Program-made: the position numbers and the translations under genes
Notes under the pieces: generated by a model
The model's database searches: none
The model's input: only the letters and a program-made list of their open reading frames with translations
What the model was told of the DNA's origin: nothing
Shown: piece by piece, positions 26,600 through 35,762 of the stretch
How positions within the stretch are numbered: the first letter of the stretch is position 1
Layout of the letters: the number at the start of each line of letters is the position of its first letter
Source: an uncultured Lachnospiraceae bacterium
GTDB taxonomy: Bacteria > Bacillota > Clostridia > Lachnospirales > Lachnospiraceae
DNA: 64,000 nt
Reading direction: 5' to 3'
Assembly (NCBI GenBank): GCA_900544685.1
Contig: UQWA01000001.1
Coordinates: forward strand, 144,410-208,409

Positions 26600-27580
26600 A
26601 TGAGCACAATTATTATTTTTATACAAAAAGCAATCGTTCAGGGCATGGGAATCCTGTTTGGAGCAGAAGGCGAGATTCTGACTGAAAAATCCGGTAACCT
26701 GAACCTTGGTATTCCGGGTATCATGTACATGGGCGGTATTGCCGGACTGATGGGAGCCTTCTTCTATGAAAAAGGAACCGAGAATCCCAATGCTTTCGTC
26801 GGCATGCTGATTTCCCTGATCTGTGCATTCATATGCGCTATGCTGGGGGGACTGATCTATAGTGTTCTGACCATCACACTTCGTGCCAACCAGAACGTAA
26901 CAGGTCTGGCGTTGACCACCTTCGGAACCGGCTTCGGTAACTTCTTCGGTGGATCTATTTCCAAGCTGGCAGGAGGTGTGGGACAGATCTCTGTGAGCAC
27001 AACAGCCAGTGCATATCAGGCAAAGATTCCGGGGCTGTCTAAGATTCCGGTCATTGGAAGTATTTTCTTTTCCTACGGATTCCTGACCTATGTGGCACTT
27101 TTACTTGCCATTTTATTATCCTTTTTCCTGTTCCGCACCAGAAACGGACTGAATCTCCGTGCAGTGGGCGAGAATCCGGGAACTGCAGATGCAGCAGGTA
27201 TCAATGTCAGCAAATACAAATACCTTGCCACCTGTATTGGAGCCGGTATCGCAGGACTGGGCGGTCTGTATTTCGTTATGGAATACAGTGGAGGAACCTG
27301 GACAGATAATGGATTTGGTGACCGTGGATGGCTGGCAGTAGCGTTAGTTATTTTTGCTATGTGGAAGCCGATCAATGCCATCTGGGGATCCATTCTCTTT
27401 GGTGCACTGTATATCTTATATCTGTACATTCCGGGACTTGGAAGAAGTACGCAGGAAATATTTAAAGCATTACCATATGTAGTAACCATCATCGTGCTGG
27501 TATTTATCAGTTTCCGTAAGAAGAAGGAAGACCAGCCGCCGGAAGGTCTGGGGCAGGCATACTTCCGGGAAGAACGATAA
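26600..27580 (+). CDS. ABC transporter permease, nucleoside type, subunit 2
   Basis: The 326-residue membrane protein has the paired permease signature LTEKSGNLNLGIPGIMYMGGIAG at residues 27-49 and LRAVGENPGTADAAGINV near residue 189, as in NupQ/YufQ. It follows subunit 1 by 11 bases with GGAGG. Together with the genes at 22611, 23981 and 25512 it makes a full BMP-type importer, probably for nucleosides. Confidence 0.92.
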   Translation: MSTIIIFIQKAIVQGMGILFGAEGEILTEKSGNLNLGIPGIMYMGGIAGLMGAFFYEKGTENPNAFVGMLISLICAFICAMLGGLIYSVLTITLRANQNVTGLALTTFGTGFGNFFGGSISKLAGGVGQISVSTTASAYQAKIPGLSKIPVIGSIFFSYGFLTYVALLLAILLSFFLFRTRNGLNLRAVGENPGTADAAGINVSKYKYLATCIGAGIAGLGGLYFVMEYSGGTWTDNGFGDRGWLAVALVIFAMWKPINAIWGSILFGALYILYLYIPGLGRSTQEIFKALPYVVTIIVLVFISFRKKKEDQPPEGLGQAYFREER

Positions 27581-27598
27581 CAAAAACAGGAGTAAAGA

Positions 27599-30319
27599 AT
27601 GAAGAAAAAGTATTTTGCCGGATATACAGTGATGTTTGCACTGATTGCAGCGGCAGTGTTTTCCCCATTCTGGATGGAAAAGATCACATTGATTCATACA
27701 GATGACGGCTGGACACAGCATTACCGGGCGCTGGTTTATTATGCACAGTGGCTGAGAAGCATTGTCAGGACACTGTTTCTGGAACACCGCCTGATAATCC
27801 CGCAGTGGAGTCACTCCATCGGATATGGAGCTGATGTGATCACCACCTTAAGCTATTATGTAATGGGTGATCCTCTGAATCTCTTGTCTGTGGCAGTACC
27901 CACCAGATATATGGCATATTTCTACAGTTTTCTGGTGGTACTGCGGCTGTATCTGGCAGGACTGGCATTTTCCGGCTACTGCTTTTATATGGGGAGGAAA
28001 AAGAACCTTGCTGTTCTGACCGGAGCACTCTGCTATGTATTCTGTGGATACGCATTGTTCGGAGCTATCCGGCATCCATTCTTCCTGAATCCGATGATCT
28101 ATTTTCCACTGATTCTGACAGGTGTGGAAAAGATCCGAGAGAAAAAAAGTCCGGTACAGCTGGCACTGTCTGTAGGACTGGCAGCATTCAGCAATTTTTA
28201 TTTCTTCTATATGCTGGTTGTATTTACTGTTATTTATGTATTGATTCGTGTGGCTGCATGCTATAAAAAAAGCGAGATCCGGGAGGCAGCTCAATTCGTT
28301 GGAAAAGTAGCACTGATTTCCTTTACCGGAGTACTGATCAGTGCAGCTCTTCTGGTGCCGACCCTGAATGCATTCATGGCAGACCAGAGAAACGGAGCGG
28401 CAAGCATTTTTGAACCGTTGTATGATTCAACATACTACCGGAATTTTCTGACCGCGTTCCTGACCCACATTCATCTGGGAAAATGGAGTTACGGAGGATA
28501 TTCTGTAGTATCACTGGCTGCGGTCATTCTGCTGTTTCTGCGAAAGGGCAACCGACAGTTAAAAGCAGCATTTACGGCTTGTATTGCGGCTATGCTGATT
28601 CCGGAAGCAGGTTATCTGTTAAACGGTGCTTCCTATGTGAGCAACCGCTGGATCTGGGCATGCTCTTTTGTGGTGGCACTGATCCTGGTTACTATGTGGG
28701 AAGAACTTTTTTCACTGAAAAAACGGGAAATGATCTTACTGCCGGGACTGATGGCCGTATATTTTGTGGCTGCCGTAGCCCTGAATCAGAAGTACATCAA
28801 GAATATGGCAGTTAATGCAGCACTGGCAGCAATACTGCTTGCGATTGTGATCATAAAAAGCAGACAAAATGACCGGGCAAAAGAAAGTATTGGAACAGAG
28901 GCAAATGCACAGGGCATATGCGCAGACCAGAATGCGCTGAAGAAGCAGAATACCTGGCATATGCGTACTGCCGTCTGTGTGACGGTGGTTGGAATGATTG
29001 CCTTGTCTTATCTGGGCTATGCCAGAAATGAGGGGGATTTTGTAAAACGTTTTAAAAATACAGATGAAGTGGCTACGCTCCTGCCGGGACGGACAGACAG
29101 TATGATGAAGAATGTGACTTCAGAAGAAGACGCTTTTGTCCGATTCACAGGACCTGATATTACCTGGAACTCTACTTTATACAGCAAGCTTCATAATACA
29201 CAGTTTTACTGGAGCATTTCGAATCCGTCAGTATCCAGCCTGATGCAGAAGATGATCGTGAATGAACCGATACTCTGGATGTATAAGGGACTGGATGACC
29301 GGACAACATTGGATGAACTGGCAAGCGTAGGATATTATATCTGCAGTGAAGATGATCAGAGCCGGGTACCATACGGCTATGAAGAAGTATGGTCTGGCGG
29401 AGACAACTACAGGATTTATGAGAACAAGTATACATTGCCACTGGGATACACGTATGCGTCGGCAACGTCGGAAGAAGCAGTGGAAGACATGGACGTACTT
29501 CATCAGCAGAAACTGATGCTGCATACAGTTGTATTAGAAAAAGGAACGAATCAGGTGGAAGAGCAGCCACAGGAAAGTGCTATTACGGATATACCGTATG
29601 AGATCACCTGTAAAGATGGTGTGACACTGGAAGGACAGACTTTCACCGTTACAGAGAAGAAAGCCAAAGTTCTATTGACATTTGAGGGAACGGCGAACAG
29701 CGAAACTTATCTGCAGGTAGAGGATTTGAATTATGAAGGAAGCAGTGACCGTGCCAACATCAAGATCAAATGCGAAGACGAGGATAAAAATACTTCATCC
29801 AAAACACTGAATTATTATACCAATCGGTATAAAAGATATGCAGGAAAGAAAGATTTCCTGATGAACCTGAACTATAAAGAAAAAAAGACGACAAAGATGA
29901 TTCTTACTTTTCAGGAAACAGGCACCTATACTTTTGGAGATATTCGCATTTTATGCCAGAGCATGGACAACTATCCGGAGCAGGTATCGGCATTGAAAGA
30001 AAATGTTCTGAAAGATGAGAAGATCACAGACAATGGTATCGAAGGAACGATAACCGTGGATCAGAATAAGATACTGTGTCTGTCCGTTCCGTATTCCAGT
30101 GGGTGGAGCGCCTGGGTGGATGGACAGAAAACAGAGATATCTCGTGCGAATCTTATGTATATGGCACTGGAGCTGGAAAAAGGAACCCATGAGATTATAT
30201 TAAGGTATCAGACACCATATCTGAGACTGGGGGGATTCATAAGCTGCATGGGAATCATGCTGCTGATGGCAGAGACCGCGTTGTATCGAAGAAGACAAAA
30301 ACGGCTTACGAAGAAGTAA
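27599..30319 (+). CDS. YfhO-family multi-pass membrane protein (GT-C type glycosyltransferase-like)
   Basis: The 906-residue protein has about twelve to thirteen hydrophobic helices, a soluble region after about residue 475, and a last helix near the C-terminus. The acidic HTDDGWTQHY motif (residues 33-42) in the first extracytoplasmic loop is the expected catalytic position of GT-C enzymes. YfhO proteins of Gram-positive bacteria take sugars from undecaprenyl phosphate and add them to cell-wall polymers, working with a GtrB-like transferase and a small flippase. Such partners occur at 34818 and 36955-37633, though not adjacent. It follows the importer by 18 bases, probably by read-through. 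Confidence 0.83.
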   Translation: MKKKYFAGYTVMFALIAAAVFSPFWMEKITLIHTDDGWTQHYRALVYYAQWLRSIVRTLFLEHRLIIPQWSHSIGYGADVITTLSYYVMGDPLNLLSVAVPTRYMAYFYSFLVVLRLYLAGLAFSGYCFYMGRKKNLAVLTGALCYVFCGYALFGAIRHPFFLNPMIYFPLILTGVEKIREKKSPVQLALSVGLAAFSNFYFFYMLVVFTVIYVLIRVAACYKKSEIREAAQFVGKVALISFTGVLISAALLVPTLNAFMADQRNGAASIFEPLYDSTYYRNFLTAFLTHIHLGKWSYGGYSVVSLAAVILLFLRKGNRQLKAAFTACIAAMLIPEAGYLLNGASYVSNRWIWACSFVVALILVTMWEELFSLKKREMILLPGLMAVYFVAAVALNQKYIKNMAVNAALAAILLAIVIIKSRQNDRAKESIGTEANAQGICADQNALKKQNTWHMRTAVCVTVVGMIALSYLGYARNEGDFVKRFKNTDEVATLLPGRTDSMMKNVTSEEDAFVRFTGPDITWNSTLYSKLHNTQFYWSISNPSVSSLMQKMIVNEPILWMYKGLDDRTTLDELASVGYYICSEDDQSRVPYGYEEVWSGGDNYRIYENKYTLPLGYTYASATSEEAVEDMDVLHQQKLMLHTVVLEKGTNQVEEQPQESAITDIPYEITCKDGVTLEGQTFTVTEKKAKVLLTFEGTANSETYLQVEDLNYEGSSDRANIKIKCEDEDKNTSSKTLNYYTNRYKRYAGKKDFLMNLNYKEKKTTKMILTFQETGTYTFGDIRILCQSMDNYPEQVSALKENVLKDEKITDNGIEGTITVDQNKILCLSVPYSSGWSAWVDGQKTEISRANLMYMALELEKGTHEIILRYQTPYLRLGGFISCMGIMLLMAETALYRRRQKRLTKK

Positions 30320-30343
30320 GCAGATCATAAACAGGAGGAATCA

Positions 30344-31060
30344 ATGAAGAAAATAAAGGGACCGATCTTACTGTTGCTGATGACAGGATTTATACTGTTG
30401 ATGGGAAGCAGTGTGGCAGCAAAGGGGAAGACATTTCTGGCGGCAAACCGGATTACCAAAAGTACACTGAATCAGATGAACCTGAGTGGTATTGATAAAG
30501 TCATGGTAGTGGCACATCCGGACGATGAAACCTTATGGGGTGGGATGCATTTGCTGAAGGACAAATATCTTGTGATTTGCCTGACAAATGCCAATACCAG
30601 AAAATATGGCAAAACCCGTGCCAGGGAATTTGAAAAAGTGATGAAGAAGACCGGAAATACCGGTATCATTCTGAACTATCCGGATTACAATGAGCACAGA
30701 AAAGTAGATCGCTGGAGCCGGTATTCCAAAAAGATTCAGGAAGACCTGATGACTGTATTTGCCTACAAGAACTGGACAGAAGTTGCCACCCATAATCCAA
30801 ACGGAGAATACGGGCACATCCATCACAAACTGACCAGCAGTCTTACCACCAAAGCTTTCAAGAAGGCGAATCTGACTGGAGCCACACTGAAATATTTTGG
30901 TAAATATCATGGCAGAAAATATAAAGGCCCGGTTTCCTGGTCTAAGACAGAGATTAAGAAGAAAAAAGAAATCCTGAAAATATATAAAAGTCAGAGAAAA
31001 AAATCGATACGAACCTTTGCACATATGACGCCATATGAGGATTGGACAACGGCAAAGTAG
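30344..31060 (+). CDS. Secreted PIG-L-family deacetylase
   Basis: The 238-residue protein has an N-terminal signal or anchor helix, the zinc-binding AHPDDE motif (residues 57-62) and a distal HIHH (158-161) that supplies the third metal ligand. PIG-L/LmbE enzymes remove N-acetyl groups from N-acetylglucosamine-like substrates. An extracellular location suggests a cell-wall glycan substrate. It follows the YfhO gene by 24 bases, so the pair may decorate and then deacetylate a surface sugar (inference). Confidence 0.87.
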   Translation: MKKIKGPILLLLMTGFILLMGSSVAAKGKTFLAANRITKSTLNQMNLSGIDKVMVVAHPDDETLWGGMHLLKDKYLVICLTNANTRKYGKTRAREFEKVMKKTGNTGIILNYPDYNEHRKVDRWSRYSKKIQEDLMTVFAYKNWTEVATHNPNGEYGHIHHKLTSSLTTKAFKKANLTGATLKYFGKYHGRKYKGPVSWSKTEIKKKKEILKIYKSQRKKSIRTFAHMTPYEDWTTAK

Positions 31061-31072
31061 GACGATAAAACG

Positions 31073-31114
31073 GCTGTCCGGTGGATGAAATATCATCTGC
31101 CGGGCAGCTTTTTT
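31073..31114. terminator. Terminator between convergent genes
   Basis: GCTGTCCGG (31073-31081) pairs with CCGGGCAGC (31100-31108) with one G-T pair and is followed by TTTTTT. It ends the deacetylase transcript just before the 3' end of ilvE on the other strand. Confidence 0.85.
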
Positions 31115-31125
31115 ATAAAAATAGA

Positions 31126-32151
31126 TTATTCTACAACTTTGATCCATCCTTCTGGAGCTTCAATATGTCCCATCTGGATACCGGTCAGTGTCTCACGCAG
31201 CTTGGTGATAACTGGTCCCATCTCCTCCATTCCGCTTGGGAAGCAGATCTCCCTGCCGTGATCGTTGATCTTTCCAACAGGAGAGATTACAGCAGCGGTA
31301 CCACACAGACCACATTCTGCAAAGTCTTTTACTTCATCGAAGTATACTTCACGTTCTTCCACTTCCAGTCCAAGATATTCCTTGGCAACGTAGATCAGAG
31401 AACGACGTGTGATGGATGGCAGGATACTGTTAGACTTCGGAGTAACCACCTTATTGTCTTTTGTTACAAAGATAAAATTCGCTCCACCTGTCTCTTCTAC
31501 CTTTGTTCTGGTAGCTGCATCCAGATACATGTTCTCGGCAAATCCTTCACGGTGAGCCTCCATGATTGGATAAAGGCTCATAGCGTAGTTCAGACCGGCC
31601 TTGATATGACCTGTTCCGTGAGGTGCTGCACGGTCATAATCACTGACACGGATCACGATTGGCTTGGCACCGCCCTTAAAGTAAGGACCAACAGGGGTAG
31701 CAAATACACGGAACTGATATTCACTGGCTGGTTTTACACCGATGACAGCATCACTTCCGAACATATATGGACGGATATAAAGTGTAGCGCCTGATCCATA
31801 AGGTGGAACAAATGCTTCGTTGGCTTTTACTACATTTACTACAGCTTCTACGAACTTATCTTCCGGGAATACCGGCATCTCCAGTCTGCGGCAGGAATCA
31901 GCCATACGTGCTGCATTCAGGTCAGGACGGAAAATAACAGTACGTCCGTCTTCTGTAGTATAAGCCTTCATACCTTCAAAACAGGTCTGTGCATACTGCA
32001 GAACACCTGCACATTCAGAAATAGTAACAGTAGCATCTGTAGTCAGTGCACCTTCCTCCCATGCACCATCTTTGTAATTCGCTACAAAACGATAATCTGT
32101 AGGCATATAGCCAAATCCAAGATTTGACCAGTCGATATTTTTCTTTTCCAT
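31126..32151 (-). CDS. ilvE: Branched-chain amino acid aminotransferase
   Basis: The 341-residue fold-type IV PLP enzyme has the conserved QTCFEGMKAY near residue 56, RPDLNAARMADSCRRL near 75, the PLP lysine in GLNYAMSLYP with the preceding KAGLNY region near 190, and SGTAAV-like GLCGTAAVISPVG near 281. It transfers amino groups between leucine, isoleucine or valine and 2-oxoglutarate. It is the only well-supported intact gene on the minus strand, with its own promoter and a GGAGGAAG ribosome site. Length matches the family. Confidence 0.95.
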   Translation of the reverse strand: MEKKNIDWSNLGFGYMPTDYRFVANYKDGAWEEGALTTDATVTISECAGVLQYAQTCFEGMKAYTTEDGRTVIFRPDLNAARMADSCRRLEMPVFPEDKFVEAVVNVVKANEAFVPPYGSGATLYIRPYMFGSDAVIGVKPASEYQFRVFATPVGPYFKGGAKPIVIRVSDYDRAAPHGTGHIKAGLNYAMSLYPIMEAHREGFAENMYLDAATRTKVEETGGANFIFVTKDNKVVTPKSNSILPSITRRSLIYVAKEYLGLEVEEREVYFDEVKDFAECGLCGTAAVISPVGKINDHGREICFPSGMEEMGPVITKLRETLTGIQMGHIEAPEGWIKVVE

Positions 32152-32222
32152 AATAAACTTCCTCCTAACGTATGTGGATCACCCAGCAGACACTTTAATC
32201 TGCTAAAGGAATTATTGTTTCC

Positions 32223-32251
32223 AGTTTACACCCGAATAAAAAGAGCGTCAA
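32223..32251 (-). promoter_or_regulatory. ilvE promoter
   Basis: On the minus strand TTGACG (32251-32246) and TAAACT (32228-32223) are spaced by 17. The leader holds a small AGCAGA/TCTGCT hairpin (about 32191-32210) but no clear attenuator peptide or T-box. Confidence 0.65.
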
Positions 32252-32317
32252 GAGATTTCCAGAGTATTGAAATCAATTATATCCATGCTGCAAAAAGTCT
32301 TTAACTATAAAAAAGAA

Positions 32318-32346
32318 TTGACGGGAAAATAAAAAAGTAATACGAT
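32318..32346 (+). promoter_or_regulatory. Promoter of the saccharopine-dehydrogenase-like gene
   Basis: TTGACG (32318-32323) and TACGAT (32341-32346) are spaced by 17 and lie 40 bases before the start codon. Confidence 0.6.
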
Positions 32347-32386
32347 TTTTCTAAGTCCAAAATCAGGAAAAGAGGAGAAAACTATT

Positions 32387-33658
32387 ATGAGAATGATGTT
32401 AGTTGGTGCCGGCGCTGTCGGCGAAAGTATTGTAAAAGTAATGCAGTGGAGAGATCCAAAAGGAGAATGGCTGGAATATGTGCTTGTGTGCGACTATGAT
32501 AAGGACAGAGCACAGGAAGTAGTAGACAAGCTTCACGGAGATACCCGTTTTGAGGCAGAAAAAGTGAATGCTACAGACCGGGAAGATATGAAAAACCTGA
32601 TCAAAGCACACAAGATTGATTTTGTCATGGATGCGGCACCGCCATTTGCCAGCAACATGATCTTTGACGCGGCCTTTGCCACAGGCGTTAATTACGGCAG
32701 CATGGGCACCTGGTCTGTGCCGATGGATGAACCAAAGCTGGGGCTGGGCATTGAGAACAGTTACACAGAACCGATGACCAAATATAACTTTGATCGTCAT
32801 GAAGCATGGAAAAAACAGGGAAATATGGCAGTGATCTGTATGGGGATCGATCCGGGTGTGGTCAATGTCTTTGCCAAATATGCGGCAACCCATCTCTTTG
32901 ATGAGATGACAGAAGCACACGTAAAAGATGGGGGCAATCTGACAGTTCCGGGAGCAGATCCGGATGATATTATGTTTGGCTTTAATGTGTGGACAGTTCT
33001 GGATGAAGTGATGAATCCAAACGTGGAATACGATGAAGAAAAAGGTGGATTTCTGGTGGAAAAAGCATTCGCCGGACAGGAAGTCTTTGATATGCCGGAT
33101 GGAGTAGGAGCAAACACTCTGGTCAAAGTGGAACATGAAGAAGTCGTTACTATGGCACGTTTTCTGAAGCAGTATGGACTGAAGAAAGCCACATTCAAGA
33201 TCAGTCTGGATGAAAATCTGATCACAGCGTTAAAAGTGCTGGACAAACTGGGACTTCGCAGCATTCATCCGGTACAGGTGGGAAATGTATCCGTTATTCC
33301 AAGAGACGTAGTAGCAGCCTGCGCTCCTCAGCCAAAAGATATCGGAAATGAGATGGTTGGAAAAATGCTGGTAGGCGTTCACTGTATCGGCAAAAAAGAC
33401 GGACAGGATAAAGAATACTTCCTGTACCAGCCATTTGACAACCAGGAATCCATGAAACGCTGGGACAACCAGGCAGTCACAGCCCAGACCGGATTCGGTG
33501 CAGCCCTTGCACTGGAACTTATCGGAAAAGGCATCTGGAAAGAAGCAGGAGTCTACTCCCCGGAATATTTTGATCCAGAACCATATATCCGGTTGATGGA
33601 CGAAAGCGGGTACGAATACAAAATACAGGAACTGAAGTGGAATCAAAATAAAGGATGA
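32387..33658 (+). CDS. Saccharopine dehydrogenase-family protein
   Basis: The 423-residue protein starts with a Rossmann site (GAGAVGESIV, residues 8-17), has DAAPPFASNMIFDAAFATGVNY near residue 82 and the C-terminal catalytic-domain segments MGIDPGVVNVFAKYA and HPVQVGNVSVIPRDVV. Family members include saccharopine dehydrogenase and carboxynorspermidine synthase, NAD(P)-dependent enzymes that make or break C-N bonds between an amino acid and an aldehyde or ketoacid. It is monocistronic between two promoters. Which reaction it performs cannot be decided here. Confidence 0.83.
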   Translation: MRMMLVGAGAVGESIVKVMQWRDPKGEWLEYVLVCDYDKDRAQEVVDKLHGDTRFEAEKVNATDREDMKNLIKAHKIDFVMDAAPPFASNMIFDAAFATGVNYGSMGTWSVPMDEPKLGLGIENSYTEPMTKYNFDRHEAWKKQGNMAVICMGIDPGVVNVFAKYAATHLFDEMTEAHVKDGGNLTVPGADPDDIMFGFNVWTVLDEVMNPNVEYDEEKGGFLVEKAFAGQEVFDMPDGVGANTLVKVEHEEVVTMARFLKQYGLKKATFKISLDENLITALKVLDKLGLRSIHPVQVGNVSVIPRDVVAACAPQPKDIGNEMVGKMLVGVHCIGKKDGQDKEYFLYQPFDNQESMKRWDNQAVTAQTGFGAALALELIGKGIWKEAGVYSPEYFDPEPYIRLMDESGYEYKIQELKWNQNKG

Positions 33659-33667
33659 TCGTCTTTC

Positions 33668-33761
33668 ATTCACAGCTTAAAAGAGCAGTCTCTGACAGGT
33701 GCACGCGAATCATAGAAAACAAGCGTGTTACAAGACAAAATACTGCTCTTTAAGCGTGAAT
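33668..33761. other. Long stem-loop of unknown role
   Basis: ATTCAC..GCTTAAAAGAGCAGT (33668-33689) pairs over about 20 bases, with two bulges, with the arm at 33742-33761. An inner hairpin CACGC/GCGTG occupies 33702-33726. There is no T run directly after it, so it is not a simple terminator; a structured 3' end or small mobile repeat is possible. Confidence 0.45.
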
Positions 33762-33777
33762 AAAACACGGAATAAGG

Positions 33778-33806
33778 TTGAAATCCCTCCCCCCATAGTC
33801 TATAAT
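33778..33806 (+). promoter_or_regulatory. Promoter of the PLP enzyme / GtrB / ATP-grasp operon
   Basis: TTGAAA (33778-33783) and a consensus TATAAT (33801-33806) are spaced by 17 and sit 56 bases before the gene at 33862. Confidence 0.75.
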
Positions 33807-33861
33807 ATGACGCGTAACACTGAGAATTACAGACAACATACTTATTTATAAAGGAAATTAT

Positions 33862-34821
33862 ATGAACACACCAATTCAGAAACTGGACTTTCCCAACGAT
33901 CGGAATGTCCGTTTATATTGTAAAAGAGAAGATCTCTTACCGTTCTCCTTGGGAGGCAATAAGGTGCGCATCGGCAGAGCCTTCTACAACGATATGCTGG
34001 AGAAGGGCAAGGACTGCATGATCGTATACGGCAACAGCCGATCCAATCTGTGCCGTGTACTGGCAAACCTTTGCTGCGCCCACAAGGTTCCGTGCTATAT
34101 GATCTGCTCCAGTGAGGAGGGAGAAGAAGCAGGGATAGAGACGAACAACAGCCGACTGATGAAGTGGCTGGGGGCAGAAGTGATTCCGTGTGAGAAGACG
34201 AATATTGCCCAGACTGTAGAAGACACCATGAACCGCCTGACTGCAGAAGGAAAGCATCCTTATTATATATTTGGAGACAAGTTCGGTACAGGCAATGAAG
34301 GCACACCGGTACAGGCATATGTAGATGGTTATCGTGAGATCAGAGCATGGGAAGAACAGGAAGGGATTCTGTTCTCCCATATCTTTTTCGCATCAGGCAC
34401 CGGATCTACCCAGTGCGGTCTGGTCAGTGGCAAGATTCTGGAACAGGGACCGGAGAAGATTGTCGGAATCTCCATCTCGTCCAGAGAATATGACCGTGCC
34501 ATGAACGTCATGCAGACCGGTATCCGGGAATATTTTGAAAAACATCATCTGGAGCTGCCTGAGCATTTTGCAAAAGAACTGCATCTGGAGATGGCTTACC
34601 GTCAGGCTGGCTATGGCAAATACGACGACCGTATCATGAACGTGATCCGGGAAGAATTCTGCCGCAACGGACTTCCACTGGATCCTACTTATACAGGAAA
34701 AGCCTTCTGGGGCATGAAAGAATATATAGAAGAACATAAATTGGAAGATTGCGACGTGCTCTTTATGCACACCGGTGGTACGCCACTGTTTTACGACTGC
34801 CTTCCGGGAGGAACATTATGA
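33862..34821 (+). CDS. PLP-dependent enzyme, ACC deaminase / D-cysteine desulfhydrase-like
   Basis: The 319-residue fold-type II PLP protein has the lysine in FSLGGNKVRIGRAFYND (about residues 28-44), an NSRSNLCRVLANLC helix that would hold the cofactor phosphate region, FASGTGSTQCGL near 174 and a terminal FMHTGGTPLFYD segment. Relatives act on D-cysteine, ACC or 2,3-diaminopropionate-like amino acids. It is first in a five-gene operon with a lipid-linked glycosyltransferase, an ATP-grasp enzyme and two small EmrE-like proteins; the start of the next gene overlaps its stop (ATGA). A role in preparing an amino acid for a surface modification is inferred. Confidence 0.8.
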   Translation: MNTPIQKLDFPNDRNVRLYCKREDLLPFSLGGNKVRIGRAFYNDMLEKGKDCMIVYGNSRSNLCRVLANLCCAHKVPCYMICSSEEGEEAGIETNNSRLMKWLGAEVIPCEKTNIAQTVEDTMNRLTAEGKHPYYIFGDKFGTGNEGTPVQAYVDGYREIRAWEEQEGILFSHIFFASGTGSTQCGLVSGKILEQGPEKIVGISISSREYDRAMNVMQTGIREYFEKHHLELPEHFAKELHLEMAYRQAGYGKYDDRIMNVIREEFCRNGLPLDPTYTGKAFWGMKEYIEEHKLEDCDVLFMHTGGTPLFYDCLPGGTL

Positions 34822-35762
34822 AATTAATATCAATCGTTATTCCGTGCTATAATTCTCAGGCCACTATTCGCAAAGTGACCGAGATGGTCATGGAAGAATT
34901 TAAAAAGATGGATGGGTATGAATGTGAATTTGTACTGGTCAACGACTGTTCACCAAAGGACGATACTTATGGAGAGATTGAGAAACTGGGACAGGATTAT
35001 CCAAATGTCAAGGGAATCAATCTTCTGCGCAATTTCGGACAGCATAATGCGCTGATGGCAGCGCTGCATTATACATCCGGGGACTATATCCTTGGTATGG
35101 ATGACGACATGCAGACACATCCGTCACAGATCAGCAAGCTGATCCACAAAATGGAAGAAGGATTTGACCTGGTATACGGCTGTTATCCAAAGAAAAAGAA
35201 CTCCATGCTGAAGAATCTTTCCAGCAAGATCAACGAAGTATCTTCCAGAATTCTGCTGGGACGTCCGAAGAATATTGTATCCAGTAATTTCTGGATGATT
35301 ACTAAGCAGGTGCGGGATGAAGTGATCAAGTACGATAGCTTCAACCCATACATCGACGGTATATTTTACCGTACCACACACAAGATCGGCAATGTGGAAG
35401 TAGAGCACTTCAAGCGAGAAGTGGGTACTTCCAATTATACCCTGAAAAAACTGATGAAGCTGTGGCTGGCATACTGGAATTATTCTGTGATTCCACTGCG
35501 CATCTCATCCGTACTTGGCTGTCTTTCTGCAGCAGGCGGATTCCTGGCAGCCCTGTGCATCATCATTTATAAATTGATTGACCCGACCGTGACTGTAGGC
35601 TGGGCATCCACGATCTGTATTATGGTGGTGCTTGCCGGACTGATTCTCATGGTGCTGGGGATTATCGGAGAATACCTGGGAAAAATGATATTGATTCTGA
35701 ACCGGACACCGCAGTATATTGTCCGTGAGACCATTAACATAACAGAGGATGAAAAACAGTGA
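34818..35762 (+). CDS. GtrB/ArnC-like polyprenyl-phosphate glycosyltransferase (GT2)
   Basis: The 314-residue protein has a GT2 catalytic domain (SIVIPCYNSQATI at residues 4-16, LVNDCSPKDDT, GMDDDMQTHPSQ with the metal-binding Asp pair near 97) and two C-terminal membrane helices (about residues 232-295). That domain order is that of GtrB, CsbB and ArnC, which load a sugar onto undecaprenyl phosphate at the inner face of the membrane. It overlaps the PLP gene by 4 bases and the ATP-grasp gene by 4 bases. GGAGG precedes the start. Confidence 0.9.
   Translation: MKLISIVIPCYNSQATIRKVTEMVMEEFKKMDGYECEFVLVNDCSPKDDTYGEIEKLGQDYPNVKGINLLRNFGQHNALMAALHYTSGDYILGMDDDMQTHPSQISKLIHKMEEGFDLVYGCYPKKKNSMLKNLSSKINEVSSRILLGRPKNIVSSNFWMITKQVRDEVIKYDSFNPYIDGIFYRTTHKIGNVEVEHFKREVGTSNYTLKKLMKLWLAYWNYSVIPLRISSVLGCLSAAGGFLAALCIIIYKLIDPTVTVGWASTICIMVVLAGLILMVLGIIGEYLGKMILILNRTPQYIVRETINITEDEKQ

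Noticed and set aside
25428..26609. Minus-strand frame of 393 codons
   Set aside because: It mirrors the ABC permease gene and is rich in His, Cys and Gln typical of antisense shadows.
32152..32222. T-box or leucine attenuator before ilvE
   Set aside because: Only a short AGCAGA/TCTGCT hairpin is present; no leader peptide with repeated Leu/Ile/Val codons, no T-box sequence and no terminator.
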